Positions 11,363 to 23,868 of a stretch of 64,000 nt of DNA are shown here, in pieces. Below the pieces are notes generated by a model that saw nothing but the letters and a program-made list of their open reading frames with translations, made no database searches and had not been told where the DNA came from. Made by a program: the position numbers and the translations under genes. The DNA is from Liolophura sinensis (lineage: Eukaryota > Mollusca > Polyplacophora > Chitonida > Chitonidae): assembly GCF_032854445.1 (NCBI RefSeq), contig NC_088295.1, positions 54,851,249 through 54,915,248 of the forward strand. The letters run 5' to 3'. The stretch's first letter is position 1; every line of letters begins with the position of its first letter.

Positions 11363-12410
11363 ACCATCACCATACAGAAAACACCTGAAGCGGAACGTAT
11401 AATTATAGAAAATATAATGATATACACAAAGAATATTGCACAGTGGTATATATTATGGTTCAACGGTGTTTAAATGTAGGTTGGGCACATTTATATGTTC
11501 CGCCTCAAGCATTTTGTGCTGTACTGCACATTCTGTCGATTATATTAACAACATATGCCCACCAACTAAAATAGGTCAAAAGTCAGAGCGCCACTTGTAG
11601 ATAAATACCTACATCATTACAGTTTAGAACAATCAAGCGTCCCCCCGCGCGCATTAACAGCTATAGCGAACGAAAGGAAGTTGAAGTAGGGCTATATTGT
11701 ACAGAAATGCCAGCAAATACTCCCTCCTTCTGGCCTATAAATGTCAGAACATGTGTTAACCTTTTCCTCTTGCCGACTTAGTTTGATTGTCAAAAATTGA
11801 ATATACATATATTGATATGATTTTTTTTTCATTTACGCCAGACGCAAAGCTATTTCACTTTCACACACGCGGTGAGATTTGTAGTTAATGGAAATGTACA
11901 TGTACATGCATATACAGTGTATAAAAGTTCGGGAAAAACTACTTTCTTCAGATTCTTTTAAACACGATTTCTCTCTCCGATAAATCAGATCACGCGTATG
12001 GTTTGCGATTTGATTTTTGATTCACGCCCGACGCAAAGATATTTCCGTTATATACACGCGTGGTGTTGTTCATAGGACAGGGAAATCTGCTATATGCAAG
12101 AATCCACAGAAAACCACTGCACCTCGCCAGGTACATCTACATGGCTTACCCTGTGACATTTCTGCAAGAGCTGGTTTCGAACCCTCCACTCTTGATGCTT
12201 TCATAAGAGACAACAGGCCTAGTTTAAAACCTTTGGTAGTGAGGGCCCGAGAAAAATGTACTAGACGCAAAAAATCCACTGTTTCGATCCCTGCAGAAAA
12301 CGTGAAAGCTTACGGCTTATAATCTGGAGAGATGAAAAATTACCAATAGAGCAGTAATCCTCAGCGGTTATAAAGAAAAAATAATAAGTATATAAGGCGA
12401 AACAACACTT

Positions 12411-12477
12411 ACCATAGCCTATTTATTCACGATAAATCAGGACATCTACCATAGCCTATTTATTCACGATAAATCAG
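12411..12477 (+). repeat. Recent 30-bp direct duplication
   Basis: A 30-base block starting 'accatagcctatttattcac' occurs at 12411-12440 and identically at 12448-12477, separated by 7 bases. Perfect identity suggests a recent slippage event. No gene overlaps it. Confidence 0.9.
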
Positions 12478-13525
12478 AAAATATCTCGTGCTGTAATATA
12501 GCGCAAATCTACATGTATCGTATAGTCTGAGAAAATACAAACGAACCCATGCACGTATTTCAGGCTTACCCCGACCGATGTAAACAGCAATAGACGATCA
12601 CATCTGTATATCAGGTAGGTACAGGCCTTCAGCCGAGAATAGCAAGACCTGCACTCACTTGCCCACGGAGTGTATTGTAAACCACCTAGGTGCATGGCAA
12701 GTTAAGCTCTACATGTGGTGAACAGAACCTCTGTAAATCCTCCCACGCGAGGCATGTACCTGCGCTTATAATGTATACATATGGACATTTAATACACTAG
12801 GCATCGTAAGATTTTTTCACTGAAGCTGTAATAAATTGCATGCAGGTTAACTGATTTCCTACTGGTGAAGCATAAAACCAACAAAAAATTGATGAAATGG
12901 TATGCATACACGAGATAAGAGTTACGTCCCCTTCATTGTAAATGTATAGTAGGACTACTATAACGTTGTCAAGATTCTTTCATCTTTATTTCCATATTTC
13001 GTCTATGGTAAAACATCTTCAGGAATAAAGAGGCAGTCAACATTAGCGATGTATATAAGCATTGGGACAGAGTATATAGGGGGTTAAACAGGGTTAGGTT
13101 AGACGTTGTTGGCTGATGGTAAATGAGAATGTTGCACAAACGACCCTTCCTACACACTGCCCGTCAGAGTTGTGACACTATATAGTGTGCGATGTCGAAC
13201 TTAGAAGAAGAGACAACACCTGGCAAAATGTATATATGCATCGATAAATCATCCCACATGTAGTTTAAAAAGCATAACTTTGTGTCATTTTGATGTTGCT
13301 TAACCACGACATTGCAGTTCAAAGCACAGCAAAGCAAATTCACACATAATGAGTAAATCGAAAGCGTCGCCATGTTATCAGTTTTGATCAATGAAGCGTG
13401 AGTTATATCTATAACCTGAGAACGCAGCTGTTTCCGCTTACGTCAACTCAACCCAGCACGATTTACCTTTTAACGTGCAAATGCACGTGGGGTGTCGAGT
13501 GACGCGACATATGTTTCCGGATGCT
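12478..13525. other. Non-coding stretch, nothing recognised
   Basis: Minus-strand frames at 12474-12695, 12969-13157 and 13164-13391 have no recognisable domain. No RNA gene was identified. Confidence 0.5.
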
Positions 13526-14055
13526 TTAAAGGAGAAGAAAACTCAAATATCAAACAAATACCATTGAAAAAAGTATGCATTTCCTCGCAGGTGTATGACA
13601 TAAAAAACTTCTAAAATGTACATCAAGCTGATAGATTATAAATAAAGTCAGCGCCAAAATCCGCTGTGGGCGACTCCATTTTGCCTAAGAACTAGTCCTG
13701 AAGTTTCCTGTGTTAGGAGGAGAACTGCCGTCGGAAAACCGCCAAAGTTCCGTTCGTACATTTCCGGTAGAACTCTTCTTCCCAGAAGGTAGCGAACAGT
13801 ACAGTTCGTTCTCCGCTTGACGATCGGGAAACCGGAATGTTGGACGTGGGTTCCGAGTTTACACGAACAAGCAAACAGTTTTAACGAATCTCAATGGCTG
13901 AGAGGCAACAACCCCCCTCCTTCCCCAGCATAAATTACAGGGTTTTAAAGATGGATCAAAAATCGCAAAAACTATGCAGCAGGCACCACCAGATAGAAAA
14001 AAATGTACTCTTTTCAGCCTATAGTGTCATTGTTTTAAGTTTTCTTCTCCTTTAA
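13526..14055. mobile_element. TTAA-flanked MITE-like element, copy 1 (530 bp)
   Basis: TTAA at 13526-13529 is followed by AGGAGAAGAAAAC. The far end is GTTTTCTTCTCCT followed by TTAA at 14052-14055, giving inverted termini of 13 bases and a TTAA target-site duplication as made by piggyBac- or Kolobok-type transposases. The interior has shared landmarks with 23154-23713: 'ccattgaaaa', 'gtatgcatttcctcgcaggt', 'cctaagaactagtcct', 'ctcttcttcccagaaggta' and 'tatgcagcaggcaccacca'. It encodes no transposase, so it is non-autonomous. Confidence 0.88.
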
Positions 14056-17000
14056 CCTGGTGCCTCACAGGGCCTCGTAAGAATTCCACATTAAACACTG
14101 ATTTATACTGAGTTACCAAGCACATGAGGAAAATATGGCTGTGTCCATTTAGGTCTGACTCCTCCCCTCTTCCTGCATAACTCATATCACCCGTTGTCCT
14201 TACCTTTAACTGCATGTGAACCTGCGCAAGAATCAGCCTCAAACGGGACCGAGGCTTCTGCCTTCGTTGAGAGGACTATCATATATACTTTCACATAAGA
14301 ATCTTGCTTGTGTTGTCTCTAGTAAGTGGTTACGCTGAGAATCCGTCATCTTATTATAATCTGTCTATTACTGTTTAAAGGATGGAATTTCTGTCTGTCT
14401 GTTTCTGTATATATGTGGATAGATATATGCCCTTATGTCCGTCCGCCCGTCTGTCTGTTGATATATGAACGGATATGTCCTTCTGTCTGTCTGTCCGTCT
14501 GACTGTCTGTAAGTATGTATGTACGTATCTGTGTATGTATCTAGGCCTATGGATGGATATATATCTTCGATTTTCTCCACAGTTGTTCATCCCATGGACT
14601 TCACTCTTGTCGAGTGTATTACCTAAGACCTATTAAAGAAGTGCAGTGTTGAGTATATAGGAGATTGCGTATGGAAAATATCACTATAAAACTGAATCGC
14701 ATGATCCCAGATTTGATTGGCCATGTCTAGGTGTAAGAATAACTCGTATCCAAAGCAACTCACGCTCTACATTATTTACATTTACATTTATACATTATTA
14801 TCGGGTATTTTTCTCGTTTTATACCGATACTAAAACAAAGAGTTTTTAAGAACATGTGGCATTTTTTATTAATCATAATCGACCTATCAAGGTTTAAAGG
14901 TTTAAGATATCAACCACAAAAGCTTTTCCATGCACAGAGTTGTTAAAAATGATACAATCAGAAATCATATGCACCCTTAACTACGTGATCTCATCATTTA
15001 CCATATTTGGTATGTCTGAAAACTATAAAATTTATTTGTAGATATATAATTCCTGAATATGAGCCTATATACCATAGTCAGTTAACCGGCAAAGTTTCCA
15101 TGGTTGGAAAGCTCCGGGCACTTTCTCTATCCGTAAACTGACCGCCATCGATTGTATAAATGAACATGGTTTATGCATATGGATGTTAAAATAAAGCAAT
15201 TAAATTAATAATTTCACCATGTCCCTGTGAACAGAACTCATATATATGCGTCATCTACGCAAAAATTGTACCACGTATCTATCTCCCCACGAAATGTCTG
15301 TTGTAAAAAAAGCATTCGCCTACACAGATAGAAAGACACAAAGGCAAATAGTCATTGTCATGCGTTCGAGTGGCGGCTTGAAAATATTTCCGTATTCGAG
15401 TACATATGGAGATTATAATCTATAATCTATTCAAAACAAGTATAGGAAATGTTATTATTCGTGCATGTAACTGTTGATATACTTCTGAAAGTTACAACTG
15501 TATAAATGTGAAGGAATAAGGCATATACAGTTATTCTGTTCACAACGTGTCATATATATATCGTTAGAACAAACCAATACCGCGTTATTTTGTGTGACAC
15601 GCACACGAATTTGGTTGGGACACTTTTCTAAATTTGCATTCAAAGTCGTCCATCGGTTTCCATCCACTCGACTGACAAATTCACGACAAATGAGACTTGT
15701 TCGTTTATATAGCTTCCTTCACCAGATGACCCTGTGTTACTGACAAACTCTTTAACAAATGAAAGATATCGAATATCCAAAAGTGTGGGCTCATTTATAG
15801 CACCTACTTTTTTGAATATTTCCTCATATTCGAGTAGGGAGACCTGCACATATTTCCGCATTCGAGTAGGGACAGGGACCTCCACATACTCCCTGACACA
15901 TTCAGTGGAAACCTATAGGCCTATACGTACATCCCGTCATCCAGTATACAGGATTTAGACAACCGCAAATCAATACACAGGCCTATTGAGACTTGCACAA
16001 GCTGTGCTCTATATCAACCAACAGCGTATTTTAATTAATGCAATCACTTTCAATGAGGAAAAGTTATTTCCTTTTTATACTGTTTAAGATGACAACCAGG
16101 CCTTGTCTGTATTTGTGAAGGAAGTATTATTTATCGAACGTTTAAAATCGAAACTAATGCGAATGGCAGACCTATATATAGGCGTATTTAAATAGGTCTA
16201 CTTAAGAATATAAGTCATTTGCATTTTATGCTCTCCGCTGTTCTGCTTTTATCGCCTAATCAATAAATAACGTATTTCATCTCTCTTCTGTATGTTAATG
16301 TACAGATGTATTTATACGTTAAAGTCTAGGGTATTGCTAGTGGTTTGACTCGTGACCTTCCTATAGCGTTTTTTTTCCAAGACCTCCAGCATATCCCAGC
16401 CCTATAAAGCTGATTTCACGCTTGGTTTCTCCAAGCACAATAAGCTATATATAGTACATGTGTACCGTGTTGTGTCAGAAGAACTCTATTCAGTTTTGGT
16501 CGGAAGTATAGGGATACCTGTCCTAAGAATCGAAAATGGTGTTTTCGCTTACCTTATAATTTCCGACATCAGAAGACAATACCCTCAACCTCGATACTGT
16601 AGGTATAGTCATACACTCTATAGCTTACCTCACTGATGGACCAATCCACTGGAACACGGTCAGTAACCGGTATATTCCTATGTACCACTATATACCGTAT
16701 GCAGGCTATACAGGCAAAAATATCCCGTCTTATTATTATTCTGTATATATATATATATACAATATATGTACCTATATACTCTGGCGTCAGGTCACATCCT
16801 GTTTATAGCCACATGTAACCCTATAGGCACACATCCGATACGTAAAGATAACGGAACTGGTAGAATGTACGCCTGGACTTACCAGTGTTCTGGAATCCCG
16901 ATTCTGACAGGCTTGATACAATTAACCGAGAAGCAGGGCCGGTACGTTAACCCTCATGTCCACCGACGACGACGGCGATTTCACCCGGTCTTTTATCACC

Positions 17001-18039
17001 GATTCAAATCAGCCAGTGTGTTAGCATTAACCCTATAACCATGTGCATGTGGCTGACTGTAAGCTGACTTCAGGCTCCACGTCACCTGGGAGTGCTAGCC
17101 GATGATGTCTGGTGTGAGGCGAGCGCAAATTCGACAACCTGTGCTGGCGGGTTAACACGACGTGAAGAGCACATGTATAGGCGTAGCATATAGCTCTGAA
17201 CGCAGGCGCATATCCGTCAATGATGTTCATTATAAACCTCGCAATGAATCAGGCGTGAACACTTATCACTGATCCAGAAGGCAACAGGCTTCATTGTTTA
17301 TGAATTCAAATATCCTTCAACCCCCGTAATCCAACTAAGCATCTGGTCACTTCTTCACAGTGTTCATTTATTCGCATTTTACCACGATTAGTCATGACGG
17401 TTAGCCCGGCAGCCACTGTCTCATATCCACCATGCATGAGATATGCGGCGAGGGTCTCTAGTGGGGGTGACACAAGCGGTCTATTCATGAATACGTGCTA
17501 AACCAACCGATAAGTGCAATGTCCTATAAGGCGTTGGTCGGAATAATGTATTCCTACCTACCACGATTTTAATGTGTTATTTGTATTCACGACTGAAAAA
17601 AGACAAAATATCCAAGCCATATCCAATCCATATAGGCACTTATACATGAAGTATATACACCTTATACGTAAAGGCCATATAGGCTATATACACGAGCAAT
17701 CTTCACTTGTAAAAATCGAACCTTATGAATATGCAGAAGCTCATATTTGGGATGAACAGTATCAAAACATCCCCGACAAACGTAACAGATTTTCAACAAG
17801 GTCGAAAAAACAACAATACACATCTAATGTACTCCAGGGATACATAATTAAGCCAAGCCAACATCTGCAAGTTTAAAAGGCTATCACGTTCTGGCGTCAC
17901 ATGGTAATTGGAGATCCCAATCACGTACACGTACGAAATGAATTCCATTATGAAACTGTTTATTCCAGATAAAAAATATATATATATATATATATGATTA
18001 TACAATATAATGAGTTTTTGCATTGTAAATTCCAATTTA
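14056..18039. other. Long non-coding stretch with simple repeats
   Basis: No gene was recognised in about 4 kb. A Pu/Py-biased CTGT/CCGT-rich low-complexity tract lies at about 14385-14530, producing the artefactual minus-strand frames at 14368-14590. Short TA runs occur at about 16743-16761 and 17977-17994. The frames at 15640-15958, 16766-17038, 17306-17488 and 17574-17876 show no recognised domain. Confidence 0.5.
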
Positions 18040-18729
18040 CAGGGACGTCACTACACTATTCCGCAAGTGTAATGTGCCAAATATCTTATGAGATTATTGG
18101 TTGATCAAGGTTGAGGGAAGAAAATAAAAATAAAAATATATAGTACATGCTCTGCGCCACCTGGATATACTTTACACCGCAGGTACGAGCACCTAAGTCC
18201 GGTGTAAACAATCCCCTTACTGTCTTATTCTTGGCTAAAGTCTTCGAAGAATGTGTGGGGGGATTGTACATGGATAATGCGTAAAATCTTGTGGGCGTCG
18301 GGTGGGTGGGGTTGGGATGGGGTGGAGGGGGTTGGTGTGGAGCTGGTGGTGGGGGTGGCATTGGATTAGCTAATCGTATATATGTGTGTCAGATACTTAT
18401 AAGGGCAATATGCAGCAAAACCCGCAGTTTTCTATACAGGGACATGCGAATAAATTACGCAGGGATTCTGCAGTTTACTATACCTTAAGCTTCCCAGAGA
18501 CTGAAAACTTTCTTTAATCAACTAAACTTTTATTAAACTGGCTGTTCGGCAGTTGCGAGGGTAACGCTTTAGATCAACTAGCCAGGGTTTTATTCCTAAA
18601 ATGTAAAGTCCTGAATGCAACTAAAGTTATCTTTCCCATGCATAATTTTCCCTCAATCTTGATCAACCAATAATCTCATAAGACACTTGGCGCATTGCAC
18701 TTGCGGATTAGTATAGTGACGTCCCTCTG
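18040..18729. mobile_element. Non-autonomous DNA transposon with about 80-bp TIRs
   Basis: The left arm 18040-18118 begins CAGGGACGTCACTA and includes 'cgcaagtgtaatgtgcc' and 'gagattattggttgatcaag'. The right arm 18649-18729 is its reverse complement: 'cttgatcaaccaataatctc', 'gcgcattgcacttgcgg' and 'tagtgacgtccctctg'. A few substitutions separate the arms. TA flanks both ends (18038-18039 and 18730-18731), compatible with a Tc1/mariner-type TA duplication, although two bases are weak evidence. The 530-base interior has no transposase frame and contains the G-rich block at 18300. Confidence 0.85.
18300..18359 (+). repeat. G-rich tract with G-quadruplex potential
   Basis: 'gggtgggtggggttgggatg' is followed by further G3-G5 runs, giving at least six closely spaced G-runs on the plus strand. 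The spacing fits the usual G3+N1-7 quadruplex pattern. It lies inside the TIR element. The open frames on either strand here are composition artefacts. Confidence 0.75.
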
Positions 18730-21700
18730 TATTGGATCTTCTCAACCAGCGAGGAAGCCAGTGCTGCACGTCACGCTCACTGCATACCATATATTAAGGG
18801 CCTTGGCATTGTTTTCATTTTACCGCACCGTTCATTAAATGTGATGACATCACAGCATTTGGGTAATTCTCAGATATAGATGTAGTTCATGGGATGTAAA
18901 ATCCCACTTCTCAAGATGAATTTAATTCAAAATGATAGGACTTACACGTAAATGCGAGCATATGCGATATTATGACGCCTCGGGTGACGTCATAATTATT
19001 CAACAGCAGCATCAAGTCTACATGGCTTTAAAATTTCTATCATCCATCTCTAAATCCACACGGCCGTGAGATCATATACTACAAGACACAAAATAAAATT
19101 CATTTATTAAGGTTAAATAATACTAAAACGTGTAAACAATTTCAAATATAGCAGTGTCAGTATTATTGGGTTTACAGTTAAGTCGATAGCAGTTCAGGTA
19201 ACTAGTGTCGCCCTCCGTCAAAAACACGTTGAAATGCGCTCAATATCCAGCATGCCACCGTTTTTTGAATAATTTTGAGGTCACCCGAGGTAATGGATGC
19301 TTGCCGTCGAAACCGAGCTTATGAACTTTAATATTATGAATTATAAAAAGTGTTCTGACTTCATCTTCCTTGCAATAATATGGACTTCCAACATATCTAT
19401 GTGTTGTTACGTGTCATTGACTAAAGGCAATTTTGGTAGCGAGTATGATTGATTTTACAGAGGGCTGAACGCAGGCGACTCGCGAAAAGAAATAGACTAT
19501 AGTAACCTGTAAGTCCCGCTCTAAAACGCCCTGTACATGACAGATACGCCGTAATCCTAGATCACTGACATCTTATGGGACCATTTACCAACCGTCACCC
19601 TGTTGTCGCTGCTCTGAATTGACTCTCTGTATTGTAGACTTTTATGTTGTATGTGTACATAAACCAGTAGTCTGCTGATAGACTAAGCATCCCCGACCCC
19701 TGGTCCCTTTGCATTGTTTTCAGGCTTGTGTTTATCAAATGTGATGACAACACAGTGACATCTAATAAATTGTAATCAACATCACCATATTAACCTAATT
19801 CTGCTTAAAGGCATAGCGCTGGGATATGTCACTTTTGTAGCATTTACATGAATAGTTAAAAAAAAGCTAACTTGGGTAAATTGACAAGAAACCGGATCAC
19901 AAGCGACCATTTGCCACCTATCAAATTGTCGTCGATGCTGTGATTTTACATACTCTTCATGCTGTAAGGAGTGACGTGACCCTCCGTAACACAGTGTGGC
20001 TTTGGAGTTTGGAAAGAAGCAAGCAAGCTATTAATGGCTAATGGCTGCGAGTGTGCGTCTGGTTAACATATATAACTCCTGTATAATCGCTGTAATATCA
20101 CCGAGCTTAATTTCATTGTAAACTGGCTTTCAGGTAATAATAACAGCTCATCGCCTCTAGACGTTTCACAGGTTAGCTTGCTGGTTTTAGGGACTTAAAT
20201 TTTCACACGTTTGTTTATTTTGCCTGTTCGACTTATATTTAGCGTCCCACTTGTGTGGGGCAGTCATGAATCAGAGCGCTTCCCTTCGTCAGATACCGGA
20301 CAAACCCTCTGACTTATGCTTCCTTGAGCCTGTCAGAGCGAGCTAGATTCAACCGTCTGCGGCATCATTGTCCCCTTTGCTTCAATGTGCGGACGTTTTG
20401 ATTTTTATATTTTAGAGGGAATTGAGAGAAGATTTGAGATGACATACACGGAGACATGGAGGTCTTTAGGGATGGGGACATTTTGTCCTGTATCCACCGA
20501 GCCTGCAATGACGTGGAAATGGTATGGACCTTTCCCGCTTAAAGTGCATTGTCATTGTAGCCCAAGATGTGTAATATTTTGTGCATTCTTGCCTTTGCGA
20601 TGACGATTCGTGAGAAAATGTACTCATTATGAACAATGATAACAACGAAATATGCTCAATGTAGACTGCCACTTTCCCCAGATTACCAGGCACTTTGACT
20701 TAATATTAAGTGGCACTATGAGTGCCTGTTAACCTAACTATACAGATAATGGTCATCCTTTTATTAATGACTGTTACCATAGCCTTAGCTGTTAGAAGCC
20801 GACGATGTCTGGTAATCTTTGACCAACAAAAACTTTCTCGTATAGGAGATGAATTATCAATATCGATAAATGATTTATTGATATCGATTAAATGTTAATT
20901 TGACCCCTCACAGAGAGAGACCTGGGCATGGTCGTGGGTTTCCCCGTAGCACCCATCATAATGCTGTTCGACGTCTTAAGCTATAATAAACGACGTAAAA
21001 CGGCGTGAAACTATAATAAAACAAATAAAGAGGCTAAATAAATCACCAATTTGGAACTCGGTTTTTCGAGTGTGCTGTACGTTACAAAATCCTACATTAA
21101 CTCTGATTTCATATCACAAAATTAAATTTATTCGTGAATAATAAAAAACATAACGTCATACACGATTAAACATCACTGATGTACAAATTGCATGAAAGGA
21201 AAGCTAGCCATTTTCGATTCCAGTCGGCCGCAAAAAACCTTAAAACCATGAAGATTACAACATTAAAATTGCGTCTGACAACATGTTTATGAGTCTTATC
21301 ATTAATTTTGCTTTAAGAAATGTACAGAATAAAACTATAAGCGAGTTTTGTGAGTACGCTATCAGTAAAGACACGTGATTCGAAAATGACGGTTTTCGAA
21401 CTTCCAAGCATACTCCTTACAGCGCATGCGCTGCTCTCTATGCTCATTTAAGTCACTGCCACCACTAGCAAAGTTTGCACAGAAATCTTCAGCATCGCTG
21501 AAGTTACTGGGGTCATGCTGATGAGACCTCTGTTTCTAAGAATACTTAATACCCATGCATGCATTCTCCTTGTCTGAAATATGGACAGCATGGTTGTAAC
21601 CAACACCTGGAACAATATTATTGATGAATGCTGTTTAAATAGTTACGTGCGAGGACACCAGTGGTGAGTCTGAGATTTAACGAGCCTACACGCTTAGCGC

Positions 21701-23153
21701 ATGCTCCCACGGTCAAGCTTGCCCAGTGGTGGCAATGATGTATAGCGAGCGGCGCATGTACTGTAAGAAGTAGGAGGTCCAGGTTGGTGAATGTACCGAT
21801 TCAGAGAGGTTAAAATGGAAACTGTGATGGGAGAGTGACCAACGGATCTCAGAGTTAACGTGTCTGATACAACCTGTTGGATTATGGAAACGTGGTAAAT
21901 TTTCGGCTCGAGTTTTGGAAAGTATCATTCTACTGTAGTTGCTGATCATGATCAGGGAATACATCAATATAAATTGAATTTCCGACACTGAAATGACTAT
22001 CTCGAGACCAGTGAGTTCGAGTCTCACTCGAGTCAGTATTTCCATTGATTCAGTGAAAATATATATTATAGTTCATGATTTTCAGCATAGTTCAGTGAGA
22101 AAGAGGCGCATAATATATTCTTCAATATATAATCATGAAGGCTAACCATTAAACCGCAGCCCGGTCTAATGAATCTCTAGTAAATAGCTATTTCTTGGTT
22201 TTGAGGAATCGTAATCGAGCTCATAATCCTGCCTGACCGTTATATACCGCTGTGATTACGAATATCGTGTGTTTAGGCATATATACATGTACTTGTACGA
22301 TTTCTCCATTGTTCTAAAGCTCACTGTATGGAGTAGCGCACACGGGTGTTAATATGTACTCGAATAAAGTTTCTTGAAAGAAAATATGACCCATAAACAT
22401 TTTTGCTATCTGCAGTCTAGACATTTTTAGGCACATTACAATAATGTATTGTTTTTGTAAACTTCATGGAAACTAAAAGATGTATGATTTTAATATAACG
22501 GTGGAAAAGCCTATGTATCTCGATGTATATACCGAAAACGTGCAGTATTTCACCTCAAGTTTACAATATTTGAAGTGACACATTTTGATTGATTCTGATG
22601 GATTCATTCACCTTATTGGGCCATTTGGAGGTTTTCTGTGAAGTTTGAATCATGTGTTATTGTAGAGAGAATTGAGTATTGTCATCAAAAGTATTATTTT
22701 CTACATTACTTTCGATATATTTTATCTAATACGAGCCATAAAAATGCACTAAACGCGAAGACCTGCCAGTATAAATTGCAGTCGAGCATAACTATGGCAG
22801 TATCATATCTAATGTCTAAACCATTCTTACCACAATATGAAGTGGTATTGCCGTTGTGGCGATAAGTCATAACCATGCACTTTTTCATTAATTCATTCTA
22901 GCCTTTCCATATACGGATGCATCAACGCAGAACAAATGGCATATAACCATCCCATGTCCGGCAGTGTGGGCCTTGACCTTGTGAAGATGGACCACGTGGT
23001 TTCGGATAGTGGCAAGATTTGGATGTTATCGCACTATGGTGACAAGACCGTGCCAGAGACGTCGGTAGCATCATGCCATAATGCAGCAACCAAAGGAAAT
23101 AATAAACAACTCCTGTGAAACCCTGTAATGGCAAATGGCGTTATTGGTGTAAC
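18730..23153. other. Long non-coding stretch, no gene recognised
   Basis: About 4.4 kb without a convincing exon. Frames at 20385-20693, 21713-22045, 22638-22888 and 22922-23134 carry no known motif. A short region at 20930-21010 resembles the middle of the SINE family ('ggtcgtgggtttcccc' and 'cataatgctg') and is listed separately. Confidence 0.5.
20930..21010 (+). mobile_element. Eroded SINE fragment
   Basis: 'atggtcgtgggtttccccgt' and 'catcataatgctg' match the middle of the SINEs near 3.8, 31.7 and 58.8 kb. The 3' tail is degraded and the tRNA-like head is absent. Confidence 0.5.
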
Positions 23154-23713
23154 TTAAGGAGAAGAAAACTTAAATTACAAACAAATACCATTGAAAAGAG
23201 TATGCATTTCCTCGCAGGTGCATGCCATAAAAAATTCTAATATGTACCTCAAGATGATAAATTATAAATAAATAAAGTGTAGGCGACTCATTTGGCCTAA
23301 GAACTAGTCCTAAAGTCTTCTGTGTTAGGTGGAGAATTTCCGTCGGAAACCGCCGAAGTTACGTTCGTACATTCCGTTAGAACTCTTCTTCCCAGAAGGT
23401 AGTACAGTTCGTTTTCCGCTTGACGATCGGGAAATCGGAATGTTTGGACGCAGGTTCCGACTTTTACATGAGCAAGCCCGCGGTTTTAAGGATTCTCACT
23501 GGTTGTGTGGCAACACATCCGCAGCAATAAATTACAGGGTGTTAAAGATGGAGGACGAGATGACTCAGCGATTTATGCCTGCTTTGCCGTTTTCAAACTT
23601 TACGTGTATGCCGAGCAAAAATCGCAAAATTATGCAGCAGGCACCACCAGGATAGAAAACAATGTGCTCTTTTCAGCCATAGTGTCATGTTTTTAGGTTT
23701 TCTTCTCCTTTAA
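23154..23713. mobile_element. TTAA-flanked MITE-like element, copy 2 (560 bp)
   Basis: Same family and orientation as 13526-14055. TTAA at 23154-23157 precedes GGAGAAGAAAAC and the far end is GTTTTCTTCTCCT followed by TTAA at 23710-23713. Internal landmarks are in the same order, with small indels that make this copy about 30 bases longer. The 108-residue frame at 23329-23655 falls inside it and is interrupted in copy 1, so it is not called as a gene. Confidence 0.88.
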
Positions 23714-23729
23714 ATATAATTCATTCATA

Positions 23730-23868
23730 TTACTTCAACATAAAGATTCTGTTAGACTAACAAAATATTACGCGGAATATGACAGAATATTACGTTGTGA
23801 TAACAGAATACATTCTAGCATACTTAAACAACAGGCTTGGTGTTAAAATTAACATTAATACTTTGAGT
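23730..23868. mobile_element. Fragment related to the 7119 palindromic MITE
   Basis: Contains 'agattctgtta', 'gaatacattctagcata', 'gttaaaattaaca' and ends 'attaatactttgagtg', resembling both arms of the 7119-7356 element. It lies directly against the 34-bp array, whose first unit starts just after 'ttgagtg'. Confidence 0.45.

Noticed and set aside
12017..12322. 101-codon frame with a tRNA-like 'tggtttcgaaccctcc'
   Set aside because: Only a B-box-like word is present; no cloverleaf or A box could be formed around it, and the protein has no recognisable motif.
23329..23655. 108-codon plus-strand frame
   Set aside because: It lies inside a TTAA MITE-like element and is broken in the sister copy at 13526-14055.
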